64,000 nt of DNA from Rouxiella silvae (GCF_002093625.1 NZ_MRWD01000008.1:1-64000); one strand, 5' to 3'; numbered from the stretch's first letter, positions 8,367-19,242 are shown. Notes: generated by a model not told the origin, from the sequence alone. Made by a program: numbers and translations.

Positions 8367-9653
8367 TTACTGGTTGTAAGCATTTTCGCCGTGGCTGTTA
8401 ACGTCCAGACCTTCGCGCTCTTGTTCTTCAGGAACACGCAGACCCACAACCATGTCAGCAATTTTGTAAGCGATGAAAGCAACCACGCTTGACCAAACCA
8501 GAGTAACAACAACACTCAACAGCTGGATCCAGACTTGGTGACCCATAGTCACGCCTTCTGCATAACCGGTACCGCCCAGAGAGCTGGCACTGAATACGCC
8601 GGTCAGGATACACCCAACGATACCGCACACGCCGTGAACGCCAAACACGTCACAGGTGTCATCAACGTTGAGCCATTTTTTCAGGGTGACAACACCCCAC
8701 AGGCCAGCAACGCCGCCTACTAGACCAATAATCAGAGCACCACCGACGCCGACGGTACCACAGGCTGGGGTGATAGCAACCAGACCCGCGATAGCACCGG
8801 AACATGCGCCCAGCAGAGAAGGTTTGCCGCGCACCATCCACTCAACCAGCACCCATGACAGGATTGCGCCTGCGGTTGCCATCACAGTGTTAAGGAACGC
8901 CAGCGCTGCGATTGAGCTTGCCGCACTTGCAGAACCGGCGTTGAAGCCGAACCAGCCCACGTAGAGGATAGCTGCACCGGTGAACACCATTGGCAGGTTG
9001 TGTGGTTTGAATGCTTCTTTACCGAAGCCCGCACGTTTGCCCAACAGGTAGGCACCGACCAGACCCGCGCTTGCTGCGTTGATGTGAACAACAGTACCGC
9101 CCGCAAAGTCCAGCGCGCCGTCTGCTGCCAGGAAACCACCCGCCCAAACCATGTGTGCGATTGGGATGTAGGAGAAGGTCAGCCAGATAACAGTGAAAAT
9201 CAGAACCGCAGAGAAACGAACGCGCTCAGCGATGCCGCCCACGACCAGCGCAACCGTAATGGCCGCGAAAGAGCATTGGAAAGCAACGTGGATCATTTGC
9301 GAGAAGGTGCCGGTGACAGATGTCAGACCGATACCTTTTAGCATAGCATTGCTGAAGCCGCCGAAGAATGCGTTACCTTCGCTGAAGGCCAGGCTGTAAC
9401 CGTAAAGCATCCACAGTACGCAAACCAGAGCAAAAGTGACGATAACCTGAGTCAGCATCGACAAAACGTTTTTTGAACGCAGTAAACCGCCGTAAAACAG
9501 TGCAACGCCCGGTACGGTCATAAACAGCACCAGCGCAGTACAAATCATCATGAAGGCATTATCAGCGCCATTGGCTACCGGGTCGGCAGCCATTGCCAGC
9601 GTAGGCAGCATCGCTACCGCAGCCAGGCCCATCATGGATAAGAGTTTTTTCAT
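8367..9653 (-). CDS. amtB: Ammonium channel AmtB
   Basis: Trimeric inner-membrane channel for ammonium/ammonia uptake under nitrogen limitation. It has 428 aa, the same as E. coli. A cleavable signal peptide (MKKLLSMMGLAAVAMLPTLAMA) is followed by eleven hydrophobic segments. Both pore histidines are visible in PIAHMVWAGG and DVFGVHGVCG. The ATG at 9653 is used; the frame could extend only to a TTG six bases earlier. It is 54 bases downstream of glnK in the same operon, so it shares the sigma-54/NtrC control seen upstream. GlnK blocks the channel when nitrogen is plentiful. Confidence 0.97.
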   Translation of the reverse strand: MKKLLSMMGLAAVAMLPTLAMAADPVANGADNAFMMICTALVLFMTVPGVALFYGGLLRSKNVLSMLTQVIVTFALVCVLWMLYGYSLAFSEGNAFFGGFSNAMLKGIGLTSVTGTFSQMIHVAFQCSFAAITVALVVGGIAERVRFSAVLIFTVIWLTFSYIPIAHMVWAGGFLAADGALDFAGGTVVHINAASAGLVGAYLLGKRAGFGKEAFKPHNLPMVFTGAAILYVGWFGFNAGSASAASSIAALAFLNTVMATAGAILSWVLVEWMVRGKPSLLGACSGAIAGLVAITPACGTVGVGGALIIGLVGGVAGLWGVVTLKKWLNVDDTCDVFGVHGVCGIVGCILTGVFSASSLGGTGYAEGVTMGHQVWIQLLSVVVTLVWSSVVAFIAYKIADMVVGLRVPEEQEREGLDVNSHGENAYNQ

Positions 9654-9707
9654 TATCAATCTACCCCTGTTTCTCTTATATAAAAGTTCTAATATCCGAG
9701 TCTGTAA

Positions 9708-10046
9708 TTACAGCGCTGCTTCGTCGGTTTCGCCGGTGCGAATACGAATAACACGTTGCAATTCGGCAACGAAAATTTTGCCATCACCGATCTTGCCGGT
9801 GTAGGCCGCTTTACTGATCACGTCGATAACTTCATCGAGCTGATCGTCAGCGATTGCGATATCTATTTTTACTTTTGGCAGGAAGTTGACGCTGTACTCA
9901 GCACCACGATACAACTCCGCATGACCTTTTTGGCGACCAAAACCTTTAACTTCTGTTACGGTCAGCCCTTGAATGCCCACAGCAGACAATGCTTCACGCA
10001 CGTCTTCCAGCTTGAAAGGTTTGATCACCACAGTAACCAGCTTCAT
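9708..10046 (-). CDS. glnK: PII signal protein GlnK
   Basis: A trimeric nitrogen-status sensor that binds ATP/ADP and 2-oxoglutarate, is uridylylated by GlnD, and plugs AmtB. The 112 aa are full length. The T-loop has the uridylylation site Tyr51 in RGAEYSVNF, and the PII signature GKIGDGKIFV is present. It is the first gene of glnK-amtB, with a consensus sigma-54 promoter and two NtrC sites upstream. Confidence 0.98.
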   Translation of the reverse strand: MKLVTVVIKPFKLEDVREALSAVGIQGLTVTEVKGFGRQKGHAELYRGAEYSVNFLPKVKIDIAIADDQLDEVIDVISKAAYTGKIGDGKIFVAELQRVIRIRTGETDEAAL

Positions 10047-10109
10047 TTTGCCACTCCTTAAATTAAGAGCTTATCGTGATGCGACTCACGCCCAATACAA
10101 AAGGGTTAA

Positions 10110-10125
10110 AGCAAAGGCTGTGCCA
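10110..10125 (-). promoter_or_regulatory. Sigma-54 promoter of glnK-amtB
   Basis: The minus strand reads TGGCACAGCCTTTGCT, an exact match to the -24/-12 consensus TGGCAC-N5-TTGCW. It lies 64 bases before the glnK start codon. Confidence 0.93.
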
Positions 10126-10244
10126 AATGTGTACAAAGTTGACGATTCAGCTAATTAACGCCAACCTGCGCCGTATTCGGTTTATTCAAGAAGCTCTTTG
10201 GCAAGATTAGTGCAGCAATAGATGAACAAAGTGTAGCCGATTGA

Positions 10245-10259
10245 GCACCAATTTGGTGC
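10245..10259. promoter_or_regulatory. NtrC-binding site, proximal
   Basis: A perfect dyad GCACCAATTTGGTGC matching the NtrC consensus TGCACCAWWWTGGTGCA at all core positions. It lies about 125 bp upstream of the sigma-54 promoter, a normal enhancer distance. Confidence 0.85.
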
Positions 10260-10305
10260 GTGGTGGTCACAAAGAGTGCAGAGGTATCAGAGCCCGCTGA
10301 GGCGC

Positions 10306-10322
10306 TGCATGATGATGGTGCG
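10306..10322. promoter_or_regulatory. NtrC-binding site, distal
   Basis: TGCATGATGATGGTGCG keeps one full half-site (TGGTGC) and a partial second (TGCA). It is centred about 62 bp, roughly six helical turns, from the perfect site. That supports cooperative NtrC binding. Confidence 0.55.
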
Positions 10323-10354
10323 TTGAATCAATAGGAAGGATATTGAGGTGAGCG

Positions 10355-10395
10355 AAAAACGCGTCATAAAGCCGACACTTCGTCGACTTTATGAC
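10355..10395 (-). terminator. Terminator of mdlA-mdlB
   Basis: On the minus strand, GTCATAAAG and CTTTATGAC form a stem with an inner CGAC/GTCG pair and a 5-base loop, followed after three bases by a five-T run. It sits just after the mdlB stop. The whole 10047-10401 gap is filled by this and the glnK control region. Confidence 0.8.
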
Positions 10396-10401
10396 CTGAG
10401 T

Positions 10402-12210
10402 TTAGGCAAGCGGAAGCGCTTCAGACTGCTCGGCGCAGGCAAGCTCTTCACCCGCCAATTGCAGCTGATACATCTGATAATAGCGACCTTTTTCCTGCAG
10501 CAGCTGGAAGTGATTACCCTGCTCAACCGCCTGCCCACGATGCAGTACCAAGATGTTATCGGCGTCCACAATGGTCGAAAGACGGTGGGCGATAACCACC
10601 AAGGTGGTTTGCTGTCTTATGGCACGTAGCGCTCTCGAAATAGCCTGCTCGGTGCCGGAGTCGATATTTGCCGTTGCCTCGTCGAGGATCAGAATCTCGG
10701 GCGCTTGCACCAAAACACGTGCCATCGCCAGCAGCTGTTTCTGTCCAACGGAGAGATTATTGCCCTGCTCACCGAGCCGCGTGTGAATACCCTCGGGCAT
10801 GGCCTTGACCAACGGCGCTAACTGCACGGTTTCAAGCGCGTGCCAGACCTGCTCTTCGTCAACATCGCGACCGAGGGTAACGTTGGCCAAAACTGTTTCT
10901 GCCAGCACAACCGGGTCCTGCTGCACCATCGCTACGCCCTTGCGCAGGCAGGAGTGGGACAGACTGGTCAACGGGCGACCATCAATCAGGATTTCTCCAC
11001 GATTCAGCGGATAGTATCCCATCAGCAGGTTGGCTAAAGTGCTCTTGCCGCTGCCGGTGTGTCCAACCAGTGCCACAAATCCGCGTGAAGGCACATGCAA
11101 CGAAATATCTTCAAGCACCCACTTGTCATCACGATAGGCAAAACTGACGTCGCGAAAATCAATTTCGCCGCTGGTCAACGGCTGTACGTCTTCACCGTAC
11201 TCCTGCTGCGAGCGGTCCATTAAATCAAAAATGCGCTCGCCGGCCACCACCGCCTGCTGAAGAATTGACTGCTGCGAGGTGAGCGCAATCAGCGGTTCGT
11301 TGAGTCGCGAGAGATAGTTAATAAAGGCATAGAGCACGCCGACGCCAATACTGCCCTCCTCGCTAAAACCAAACAGTACCAGCAGCCCGCACAATATTAA
11401 CGAACCAAAGAGGCTGAGCAGTGGGCGAAGCAGGAAACCTTCCAGTTTCAGCGTTTTCATGCGCGCCAGGTAGTGCGACTGACTGGCGCGACTTAGGCGC
11501 TCACCAAAGCGTTTTTGCTGACGAAACTGCTGCACCACGCCCATGCCATTAATTACTTCATTAAAGCCGTCGTTGATATCGGCCAAATAGGTGCGTACTT
11601 GCCGCACCACCGGTGTGCTGTAAACCTGATACAGCGCCATAACCACCAGCACAGCAGGGAAAATACAGATAGCAATCAGTGCCATGCGCCAGTCGAGCAG
11701 GAACATCGCCACCAGCATGGCACCAATCAGAGCAATACTGCGCAACACCGTTGACACCACGGTAACATAGAGGTCACGGATGACTTCGGTATCATTGGTG
11801 ACGCGCGAAATAAGCTGCCCCACCGGCTGGGTATCGAATGCACTCAAAGGTTGGCGCAGCGCGGCGTCCATCACGTCGGTGCGCAAGCGCTGTACCACGC
11901 CGACCGCCGCGCGGTTAAACAACAGCGCCTGAGAATAGTGCAGGCTGGCGGCCAATATTTGCAGCACGATAAAAGTGACGGCAAGCAGGCTGACCATGCC
12001 CAGCGGCAACAGGCCTTTCGACACATAGTTGTCAATGAAATAGCTGATGAGGATCGGACCAAGCACCTCGGCAGCGGCGGCTATCCAAAGCATGACCACC
12101 GCAATAGACAGCGGTTTGCGGTAGGATTTCCCGTAGACCAGCAGCCGTTTGAGCGTGGGCCACAGTTTGATTTTTTTGGCGGGTGCCGCGTTTGAAAGAG
12201 TCTTACTCAC
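10402..12210 (-). CDS. mdlB: ABC exporter half-transporter MdlB
   Basis: An inner-membrane exporter half with an N-terminal six-helix transmembrane domain (about residues 20-330) and a C-terminal ATPase. Walker A is GHTGSGKST, the signature is LSVGQKQ, and Walker B is ILILDEAT, followed by the switch histidine in VVIAHRLST. The 602 aa match E. coli MdlB, with a slightly longer N-terminus. It starts at a GTG that overlaps the mdlA stop by four bases (GTGA), so the two are translationally coupled and probably form a heterodimer. The substrate is unknown. Confidence 0.95.
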   Translation of the reverse strand: MSKTLSNAAPAKKIKLWPTLKRLLVYGKSYRKPLSIAVVMLWIAAAAEVLGPILISYFIDNYVSKGLLPLGMVSLLAVTFIVLQILAASLHYSQALLFNRAAVGVVQRLRTDVMDAALRQPLSAFDTQPVGQLISRVTNDTEVIRDLYVTVVSTVLRSIALIGAMLVAMFLLDWRMALIAICIFPAVLVVMALYQVYSTPVVRQVRTYLADINDGFNEVINGMGVVQQFRQQKRFGERLSRASQSHYLARMKTLKLEGFLLRPLLSLFGSLILCGLLVLFGFSEEGSIGVGVLYAFINYLSRLNEPLIALTSQQSILQQAVVAGERIFDLMDRSQQEYGEDVQPLTSGEIDFRDVSFAYRDDKWVLEDISLHVPSRGFVALVGHTGSGKSTLANLLMGYYPLNRGEILIDGRPLTSLSHSCLRKGVAMVQQDPVVLAETVLANVTLGRDVDEEQVWHALETVQLAPLVKAMPEGIHTRLGEQGNNLSVGQKQLLAMARVLVQAPEILILDEATANIDSGTEQAISRALRAIRQQTTLVVIAHRLSTIVDADNILVLHRGQAVEQGNHFQLLQEKGRYYQMYQLQLAGEELACAEQSEALPLA

Positions 12211-13976
12211 GGTTTAACGGGCTCCTGTTGGGCAGGAACTTCATCCAATGCCGCTTCAAGCTGTTGATAACGATGCATATCACGATACCAACCTGCGTGG
12301 GTAGAGAGGGTTTCATGATTGCCTCTTTGGGCAATCGCTCCCTTATGGAACACCAGAATTTCTGCCGCATCAAACAGAGCAGACAGGCGGTGCGCACTGA
12401 TAATCACCGTTTTATTGCTGCCCCACTGGCGCAAATTCTGCAAAATCTGGTGCTCGGTGCGGCCATCGACGGCGCTGAGGGCATCATCAAGAATCAAAAT
12501 TTCAGCATCAAGCAGCAGGGCACGAGCAATCGAAATACGCTGCTTTTGACCGCCAGACAGCATCACGCCCCGTTCGCCCACTTCGGTTTCATACCCCTGT
12601 GGTAAACGCAAAATATCGTCATGAACACAGGCCATTTTCGCCGCCTGTTCAATTTCTGCCTGCGTGGCGTTTGGGCGACCCAGGGCAATGTTTTGCGCCA
12701 CGGTGTCTGAAAATAGAAACGGTGTTTGGCTGACGATGGCCATTTTCGAACGCCAGTCGTCGAGCAGAACGTCGCTCAGCGTCTTATTCTGATAGCGAAT
12801 GCTGCCTTCTGTGACATCAAACTGTCGCTGTATCAGGGATAGAAGCGTGCTTTTTCCTGCGCCGGTCGGGCCGCAAAGCCCCAGCATTTTGCCCGGGGCA
12901 AGGCGAAACTGAATGTCCTGCAGGGCGGGCGAATGGGTTTTAGGATAGTAAAAGTTATCAATATCAACATCGAGACTGCCGGGGTCGGCCGAAAGAGGCT
13001 GAGTACCGTCAACCACGCACGGCGCTTCTCGCAGAAGGCTGCGAATGCGGCTGTAGGCGGCGCTGCCTCGTTCCACGATGTTAAACATCCACGCTAATGC
13101 CAGCATCGGCCAGATCATTAATCCCAGATACATCACAAAGCTGGTGAGCTGGCCAAGAGTAAGATGGCCATTGACTACCATCCAACTTCCGCCACCGATA
13201 GCCAACATGTTAGCCATGCCGATAGAAACATAAATCGTTGGATCAAAGCGGGCATCGACGCGGGCAACGCGCATATTTTTGACGCCGGTGTCCTGCGCCA
13301 CGTCGGCAAACTGTGAAGACTGATGGTTTTCGAGACCAAAAGCTTTGATCATGCGAATGCTAGTCAGACTCTCCTGCGCCTGATCGTTTAATGACGAAAA
13401 GGCCGCTTGGGCAACTTTGAAACGTTGATGCAGCTGGTCACCGTAGCGCTTAATCACCACCGCCATAATTGGCATAGGCACCAGGGAAAGCAGGGTTAGC
13501 TCCCAGCTGATTTGCGTCGCCATCACGATAAGCACGGCGAGGCCCATCACCAGCGAATCCACCAGCGTTAACACCCCTTCTCCGGCGGCAAAAACCACGC
13601 GGTCTACGTCATTAGTCGCGCGAGCAATCAGATCGCCAGTACGGTGACGTAAATAAAAGGCCGGATGCTGGCGGCTCAGCTGACGATAAAAATTCTGGCG
13701 CAGTTCGACCGCCAACTGATAGGAGGCGCCGAACAGCAGCACGCGCCACACATAGCGCAGCAAATAAACTAAAATGGCAGTGCCAAGGATAAGCCCGAGC
13801 CAACCAAAGAGTTTATTTGCAGGCAGCGTTTTGCTGGTCACGCCATCAATAATGATGCCCACAAGTTTTGGCGGCAACAGTTGCAGAATGGCGATGATAA
13901 TTAACAGAGCGACGGCTCCCAGATACCTACGCCATTCGCGGCGGAAATACCAGGCCAGTTGGGCAAACAGTCTCAC
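12207..13976 (-). CDS. mdlA: ABC exporter half-transporter MdlA
   Basis: Partner of MdlB, 589 aa. Residues 1 to about 320 are membrane helices, starting [20 protein letters not shown] as in E. coli. The ATPase domain has [19 protein letters not shown] and [17 protein letters not shown]. The Walker B Asp is followed by Asp rather than Glu, as in E. coli MdlA and other degenerate sites of heterodimeric exporters. ATP turnover is therefore expected mainly at the MdlB site. The start is GTG with a weak GGA upstream. In E. coli the pair lies beside decR, as here. The substrate is not established. Confidence 0.95.
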   Translation of the reverse strand: MRLFAQLAWYFRREWRRYLGAVALLIIIAILQLLPPKLVGIIIDGVTSKTLPANKLFGWLGLILGTAILVYLLRYVWRVLLFGASYQLAVELRQNFYRQLSRQHPAFYLRHRTGDLIARATNDVDRVVFAAGEGVLTLVDSLVMGLAVLIVMATQISWELTLLSLVPMPIMAVVIKRYGDQLHQRFKVAQAAFSSLNDQAQESLTSIRMIKAFGLENHQSSQFADVAQDTGVKNMRVARVDARFDPTIYVSIGMANMLAIGGGSWMVVNGHLTLGQLTSFVMYLGLMIWPMLALAWMFNIVERGSAAYSRIRSLLREAPCVVDGTQPLSADPGSLDVDIDNFYYPKTHSPALQDIQFRLAPGKMLGLCGPTGAGKSTLLSLIQRQFDVTEGSIRYQNKTLSDVLLDDWRSKMAIVSQTPFLFSDTVAQNIALGRPNATQAEIEQAAKMACVHDDILRLPQGYETEVGERGVMLSGGQKQRISIARALLLDAEILILDDALSAVDGRTEHQILQNLRQWGSNKTVIISAHRLSALFDAAEILVFHKGAIAQRGNHETLSTHAGWYRDMHRYQQLEAALDEVPAQQEPVKP

Positions 13977-14068
13977 GCAGATTTTTCCATGATTTTAGTT
14001 TTAAAATTCTTTGATTTTCCGCCTTAGGATAACACCGATAGCCGCCTATTCTTACGAAACTTTTTTGC

Positions 14069-14524
14069 TTAAAGAGGTAAATGCGTGGTCGATTTTATTC
14101 TCTCCATCGCAAAATTTGAGGTGACATCCAATAGCCCCGGCACGGCACTGACCAGCTTCTTGTAGAAGTTATCGTAGCTTTTCATATCGGCCACCTGCAC
14201 CTGCATCAGGTAGTCATATTCTCCGGCCATTCGATAAAATGACAACACCTCGGGAAACGATTCAATCTGCTCAACGAAGTTCTGATACCACTGGCTGCTG
14301 TGCTGCTGCGTCTTAATGCGCACAAAGGCAGTAAGCGTCAGCCCCAGTTTTTCAGCATCGAGAAGAGCGACTTTACCCAGAATAACGCCCTCTTCTTCCA
14401 GCTTTTTAATGCGTTTCCAGCACGGCGTGGAGGTCAAATTGACGGCCTCGGCCAATTCATTGAGCGACAGCGTACAGTCTTGCTGTAGGAGCGCCAATAG
14501 CTTGCGGTCAGTTTTATCTAACAT
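14069..14524 (-). CDS. decR: Lrp/AsnC-family regulator DecR (YbaO)
   Basis: A 151-aa feast/famine regulator. The N-terminal winged helix has [33 protein letters not shown] sequence (about residues 15-50), followed by a RAM effector domain. In E. coli this protein activates cysteine catabolism and detoxification. Here a cysteine-desulfhydrase-like gene starts 122 bases away, divergently. The arrangement, as in Salmonella, supports control of that gene by DecR in response to cysteine. The intergenic region is very AT-rich, and I cannot name a single convincing operator in it. Confidence 0.93.
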   Translation of the reverse strand: MLDKTDRKLLALLQQDCTLSLNELAEAVNLTSTPCWKRIKKLEEEGVILGKVALLDAEKLGLTLTAFVRIKTQQHSSQWYQNFVEQIESFPEVLSFYRMAGEYDYLMQVQVADMKSYDNFYKKLVSAVPGLLDVTSNFAMERIKSTTHLPL

Positions 14525-14646
14525 TTTAACATCCAGGAGAATAATTTTCTCTATAACTGCCTTTGTTCATTAAAAATAGCAACCTTTTTCCTTAAAGACC
14601 AAGGTAAGCTACGTCCTATTAAATTTAACTTCTCTGGAAACACGCA

Positions 14647-15690
14647 ATGAACAGCTGCTGGGTTAAAAATGCCATTAAAGAGATCGACGCAGATTTTCGA
14701 CGATCTGCGGATACTCATCTGATCCGCCTGAGTATTGTGGATTTTCCGGGGATTTCGCTGTATCTAAAAGATGAAAGCACTCACCCAACTGGCAGCCTTA
14801 AGCATCGTTTGGCGCGTTCGCTGTTTTTATACGGCCTGTGCAATGGCTGGATTAAGCAAGATACGCCGATTATCGAATCTTCCTCTGGCAGCACCGCCAT
14901 TTCAGAAGCCTACTTTGCGCGCCTGTTGGGGCTGCCGTTTATCGCCGTCATGCCTGCTTGCACTGCGCCGCGTAAAATACAGCAAATCGAATTTTACGGC
15001 GGCAAATGTCATTTTGTAGAAAACTCGAGCCAGATTTATGCGGCTTCCGAACAGCTGGCCAAAGAGTTGAAGGGTCACTACATGGACCAATTCACCTATG
15101 CCGAGCGTGCAACCGACTGGCGCGGTAATAACAACATTGCCGACAGCATTTATCGTCAGATGACCCTAGAGCCCTATCCGGTACCGCGCTATCTGGTGAT
15201 GAGTGCCGGAACGGGCGGCACGTCAGCGACGCTGGGCCGCTATATCCGCTATCAGGGGCATCAAACGGAGCTGGTGGTGGTTGACCCGGAAAATTCTGTA
15301 TTTTACGATTGTTATCAACAGGGTAACAAAGATATTGTCGCCCAGTGCAGCAGCCGCATTGAGGGCATTGGCCGCCCGCGCGTCGAACCTTCATTTATTC
15401 CTGGGGTAATTGACCGCATGATGCGTGTGCCTGATGCCGCGAGCGTTGCCACAGTTCACTGGCTGGAAACGATGCTGGGCCGCAAGGTCGGCGGTTCAAC
15501 CGGCACCAACGTGTGGGGTGCCCTGCTGCTGGCAGAGGAGATGCGTGAAAAGGGAGAGAAAGGCTCGATTGTGACGCTGATTTGCGACAGCGGCGAGCGC
15601 TATCAGCATACCTATTTTAATCCACACTGGGTGGCCGAAAATCTCGGCGATCTGTCGCCGTTTCGTGAAAAACTCGCTAACCTGCGTTGA
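14647..15690 (+). CDS. cdsH: PLP-dependent cysteine desulfhydrase, CdsH type
   Basis: A fold-type II PLP enzyme of 347 aa, related to cysteine synthases. The Schiff-base lysine is Lys52 in [12 protein letters not shown]. The substrate loop is [16 protein letters not shown], and the phosphate-binding loop is [14 protein letters not shown]. Its position divergent from decR matches Salmonella CdsH, which breaks L-cysteine into pyruvate, sulfide and ammonia and is cysteine-inducible. That role is inferred from gene neighbourhood and family; the sequence alone would allow another beta-replacement or elimination activity. No clear operator was identified. Confidence 0.85.
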   Translation: MNSCWVKNAIKEIDADFRRSADTHLIRLSIVDFPGISLYLKDESTHPTGSLKHRLARSLFLYGLCNGWIKQDTPIIESSSGSTAISEAYFARLLGLPFIAVMPACTAPRKIQQIEFYGGKCHFVENSSQIYAASEQLAKELKGHYMDQFTYAERATDWRGNNNIADSIYRQMTLEPYPVPRYLVMSAGTGGTSATLGRYIRYQGHQTELVVVDPENSVFYDCYQQGNKDIVAQCSSRIEGIGRPRVEPSFIPGVIDRMMRVPDAASVATVHWLETMLGRKVGGSTGTNVWGALLLAEEMREKGEKGSIVTLICDSGERYQHTYFNPHWVAENLGDLSPFREKLANLR

Positions 15691-15710
15691 TTTTCAGCGC
15701 TATGGATCGG

Positions 15711-15737
15711 AAAAAAGCCGACGTTAAGCACGTCGGC
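15711..15737 (-). terminator. Terminator of cof
   Basis: GCCGACGT and ACGTCGGC pair around a 5-base loop. The minus strand continues into six Ts (AAAAAA on plus). It serves cof rather than cdsH, because no T-run follows on the plus strand. Confidence 0.85.
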
Positions 15738-15750
15738 TGGCTGTAAGACC

Positions 15751-16590
15751 TTAGTATTCGGGGGAATAGGTCAGGGTTGGTGAGTTCAGCCAATGTTGTA
15801 AAAAGTGCGAAACTGCCTGGTCTTTGCAATGTCCGATCACTTCAAGATGCGCAACCTGCTGCTTGAGCTGCGGCAACGCGTTGCCCATCACCAGCCCTCT
15901 GCCTACGCTTTCAAGCATTTCTCGGTCGTTCATTGCATCGCCAAACGCCATGCATTCACTGAGCGATATCGCCAGCCTGTCGGTCAGCAGGGCCAGCGCG
16001 CTGCCTTTATTACTGCCGACCGGCATAACGTCGAGACAGTCGTAAGCCGAGAAGCAAAAATCCAGCCTGTCGCCAAAACAGGTCTGCAGTACGGGTAACA
16101 GCGCCAACAGCTCGTCGTGTGCGGCGCAGAAGCAGACTTTACTGTTGCCAGAGGCTGAAATATTCTCCAACTCACTGAGCTGGTAACGGAACCCGCTAAA
16201 TTGATGGGCATGCAGTAGCTCTGGCATATCTTGATTCGTTACCCAACCGTCGTCACGAAAAACGTGAAAGCTGGCTGCCGTGGGCCATTTATGGGTAATC
16301 AGTGTCTTAAAACTTTCCTCGGGCAAATTGCTGGCGTGCAGCAACGTGCCGTTAAGGTCATGCACGCGCGTCCCGTTGCCGGTTATCAGATAGCCGGGGA
16401 TATCGATATTCGCCAAAATTTGTTTCATTTCGAGATAGTGACGGCCGGTGGCAAACACCAGCGTAACCCGGCGCTCGGCCAACTGACGCAGGCTGGAGAG
16501 CGTCTTCTCTCCCAACCGGTGATCTGGCATCAGCAGCGTACCGTCCATGTCAAAAGCGGCTAAACGAAGCGGTTTTTCCTGTTCCAACAT
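15751..16590 (-). CDS. cof: HMP-PP phosphatase Cof (HAD superfamily)
   Basis: Dephosphorylates the thiamine precursor HMP pyrophosphate and other small phosphates. It is a type IIB HAD hydrolase. The nucleophile motif [10 protein letters not shown] lies near residues 11-20 (Asp14, Asp16), motif II is FATGRH, the lysine region is [10 protein letters not shown], and motif IV is [12 protein letters not shown]. It has 279 aa, seven more than E. coli at the N-terminus. GGGAG sits 7 bases before the chosen ATG. It ends in the same TYSPE tail as E. coli Cof. Confidence 0.94.
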   Translation of the reverse strand: MLEQEKPLRLAAFDMDGTLLMPDHRLGEKTLSSLRQLAERRVTLVFATGRHYLEMKQILANIDIPGYLITGNGTRVHDLNGTLLHASNLPEESFKTLITHKWPTAASFHVFRDDGWVTNQDMPELLHAHQFSGFRYQLSELENISASGNSKVCFCAAHDELLALLPVLQTCFGDRLDFCFSAYDCLDVMPVGSNKGSALALLTDRLAISLSECMAFGDAMNDREMLESVGRGLVMGNALPQLKQQVAHLEVIGHCKDQAVSHFLQHWLNSPTLTYSPEY

Positions 16591-16715
16591 GCCGTTCTCC
16601 CAGAGCTAAAATTGCTGCTTACCCGTCATTAACGGAAGAAATTTCTGCAAAAAGTATCGTCTATTATATGCTGAACAAATAGTGACAACTTATTAAAAAC
16701 ACTTCCGGATTTATT

Positions 16716-18437
16716 ATGCGTTTGCAGAACCGCCTTAACCAGTATCAACGTTTATACGATAAAATCGGCCTCGACGTGCAGGCGGTGACCGTGGCGTCGC
16801 TGGCGGCAATTTTTTTCTGTAGCGAACGCCATACGCGAACGCTGTTAACACAGTTTCAGGAGTCAGGCTGGATAAGTTGGTCATCACAGGCCGGGCGAGG
16901 AAAACGAGCACAAATAAGTTGCCTTAAAACGCCCGAAAGCCTGAGAGAATCCTATCTGCAAAAGTTGTTAAACGAGGGAGAACACTCGGCCGCGCTCCAG
17001 CTTACACAGCTGGATCCGCAGCATCTTAACTCCCTCTTAGCACCTCATTTAGGTGGCCAATGGCAGGAAGATGCGCCGACGCTGCGTATCCCCTACTATC
17101 GCCCAATGCAGGTACTTGACCCACAAACGCTCAACGGACGCGCCGAGCAGCACATCGCGCATACGCTGCACGCTGGGCTGACTCGCTTTATTACCGGTCA
17201 ACCCACCCCGCAGCCGGATCTCGCACACCATTGGCAAATAAGACAAGAAGGCGAGGTTTGGCAGTTTTTTCTGCGTAGCCAACTTTATTGGCATAATGGA
17301 GAACCCTTGCTCACCCGCCAACTGTGTCAGCTGTTTGAGAAGCTGCGCCACTCTGCGCACAGCCGCCACAGTCTGGAAAATGTTGAACGCATCTCTCAAC
17401 CTCACGCGCTTTGTCTGCAATTTAATCTAAAAAAACCTGACTACTGGCTGGCCCATCGTTTGGCCGACCTTAGCTGCCTGCTGTTTCACCCAACGGAACC
17501 GACCATAGGTTCAGGCCCATTCAAACTGGCTCACTTTGCCGCCGAAAGAGTCAGGCTAGAACAGCATCCTTATTACCATCTGCAGCGCCCTTACCTTTCG
17601 GCGATTGAATATTGGATTTCGCCGCAGCGTTATGAGCCAAAGGGTAACGATAACGTCAGTTGCCAACATCCGGTGCAGATAATACTCGGTGAAAAAAGCG
17701 AAATGGGTTTACTCAGGCCAGTCAAGCGTAGCACCAGTCTGGGTTTCTGTTATTTGGCCGTAAATCTTCAAAGACAGCACCTCACTCCTGCGCAGGCGCA
17801 AAAAATAATTGCTTTGATTCAGCACTCGGGGCTTCTTGATAACTTGCCTATCGACCACTCTTTGGTGAAACGTAGCCGTGAAATGCTGCCCGGTTGGCCG
17901 CTGCCTGAACGGAATGAAAATCATGCGAGAATAAATGACGTACAGCTCCCCCCCAAGCTTGCACTGATGTTTCATCCGCCGATAGAACTGAAACTTTTGG
18001 CCGATGAACTGAAGGTTATTCTTGCCACCCACGGGTGTGAGTTACACACCTCGTATCATCCCGGACGACTTTGGGACAGCGTCGAGCAGTTGGCCGAGGT
18101 GGATTTACTTCTCGGCGATCGGCTCATTGGTGAGGCTCCCGTCGCCACGCTGGAAAACTGGCTGCGCCAGGACCTGCTATGGCCCACGATTCTTGATGCT
18201 GAAAGTCTCGAGCAGCAAAATTGTCGCCTGCTTGAAATACAGCAGTTGCCCTCTGAATCGCTGCGCGAACAAAGGCTGCGTGAACATTTTTTCCAGCTCA
18301 TGAAGCAGGGCAGCATTACGCCATTGTTCAATTATCAATACCAGGTCAGTGCGCCGCCGGGCGTTAATGGCGTGCAGCTTACCGCCTGGGGCTGGTTTGA
18401 TTTCTGCCAGGCATGGTTGCCGCCGCCGCTCGACTAA
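16716..18437 (+). CDS. ybaE: SgrR-like transcriptional regulator YbaE
   Basis: 573 aa with an N-terminal SgrR-type winged helix (about 1-115: LAAIFFCSERHTRTLLTQFQESGWISW). A solute-binding-protein family 5 domain follows (about 160-560), with no signal peptide, so it is cytosolic. E. coli YbaE has the same architecture and place between cof and queC. SgrR senses sugar-phosphate stress; the ligand and targets of YbaE are unknown. Some 105 bases separate it from queC with no terminator visible. Confidence 0.9.
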   Translation: MRLQNRLNQYQRLYDKIGLDVQAVTVASLAAIFFCSERHTRTLLTQFQESGWISWSSQAGRGKRAQISCLKTPESLRESYLQKLLNEGEHSAALQLTQLDPQHLNSLLAPHLGGQWQEDAPTLRIPYYRPMQVLDPQTLNGRAEQHIAHTLHAGLTRFITGQPTPQPDLAHHWQIRQEGEVWQFFLRSQLYWHNGEPLLTRQLCQLFEKLRHSAHSRHSLENVERISQPHALCLQFNLKKPDYWLAHRLADLSCLLFHPTEPTIGSGPFKLAHFAAERVRLEQHPYYHLQRPYLSAIEYWISPQRYEPKGNDNVSCQHPVQIILGEKSEMGLLRPVKRSTSLGFCYLAVNLQRQHLTPAQAQKIIALIQHSGLLDNLPIDHSLVKRSREMLPGWPLPERNENHARINDVQLPPKLALMFHPPIELKLLADELKVILATHGCELHTSYHPGRLWDSVEQLAEVDLLLGDRLIGEAPVATLENWLRQDLLWPTILDAESLEQQNCRLLEIQQLPSESLREQRLREHFFQLMKQGSITPLFNYQYQVSAPPGVNGVQLTAWGWFDFCQAWLPPPLD

Positions 18438-18543
18438 GGTGACTGATTTTTACTATTAACGACTGCAAAACGTCAGTAACATACCGGCATTGAATGTTGC
18501 TTTCTTGCATGCATGCAGCCTTAACATAATAAAGGATTTAACG

Positions 18544-19242
18544 ATGAAAAGAGCCGTGGTGGTTTTTAGTGGCGGACAGGACTCTACAACCTGCCTGGTG
18601 CAAGCGCTGACGCAGTATGACGAAGTACACTGCATCACCTTCGACTATGGCCAGCGTCACCGCGCCGAAATCGAGATCGCGCAAAAGCTTTCTGTCGAGC
18701 TTGGTGCAAAAGCACATAAGGTTCTCGACGTTGGCCTACTTAACGAATTGGCGGTCAGCAGCCTGACTCGCGATAACATCCCGGTGCCACAGTTTGGCGA
18801 AGGCGCAGAAAACGAATTACCGAGCACCTTTGTGCCAGGCCGCAATATCCTCTTTCTCACGCTGGCGGCGATTTATGCCTACCAAATTCAGGCAGAAGCG
18901 GTGATTACCGGCGTATGCGAGACGGACTTCTCTGGATATCCTGACTGTCGTGACGAATTTGTCAAAGCGCTCAATCATGCCGTATCTCTGGGTATCGCAC
19001 GTGAAATCCGCTTTGAAACACCGCTAATGTGGCTAAACAAGGCGGAAACTTGGGCACTGGCCGATCATTACGGCAAGCTACCTATGGTGCGTAATCAAAC
19101 GTTGACCTGCTACAACGGCATTGCCGGTGACGGCTGTGGTGAATGCGCCGCCTGCCACCTGCGAGCTAAAGGTTTGGCTGAATTTCAGCAGTTCCCGGAA
19201 GCAACAAAAGCCAGCCTGCGTGAAAAAACCGGCCTAATGTGA
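18544..19242 (+). CDS. queC: 7-cyano-7-deazaguanine (preQ0) synthase
   Basis: Converts 7-carboxy-7-deazaguanine to preQ0 with ATP and ammonia in queuosine biosynthesis; tgt and queA of the same pathway lie at 60.8-63.1 kb. The PP-loop is SGGQDSTTC at the N-terminus. The zinc site near the C-terminus is [19 protein letters not shown]. It has 232 aa, as in E. coli. The ATG at 18544 follows AAAGGA; the longer frame from 18490 has no ribosome binding site. Its last 9 bases overlap the 3' end of the convergent repeat-protein gene. I see no preQ1 riboswitch upstream. Confidence 0.97.
   Translation: MKRAVVVFSGGQDSTTCLVQALTQYDEVHCITFDYGQRHRAEIEIAQKLSVELGAKAHKVLDVGLLNELAVSSLTRDNIPVPQFGEGAENELPSTFVPGRNILFLTLAAIYAYQIQAEAVITGVCETDFSGYPDCRDEFVKALNHAVSLGIAREIRFETPLMWLNKAETWALADHYGKLPMVRNQTLTCYNGIAGDGCGECAACHLRAKGLAEFQQFPEATKASLREKTGLM

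Noticed and set aside
12207..13976. Non-canonical Walker B (LDDALS) in MdlA as a defect
   Set aside because: The same Asp-Asp is found in E. coli MdlA and is usual for one half of heterodimeric exporters.
18438..18543. preQ1 riboswitch before queC
   Set aside because: Only a short TGCATGCATGCA palindrome is present; no C-rich loop plus A-rich tail pseudoknot is seen.
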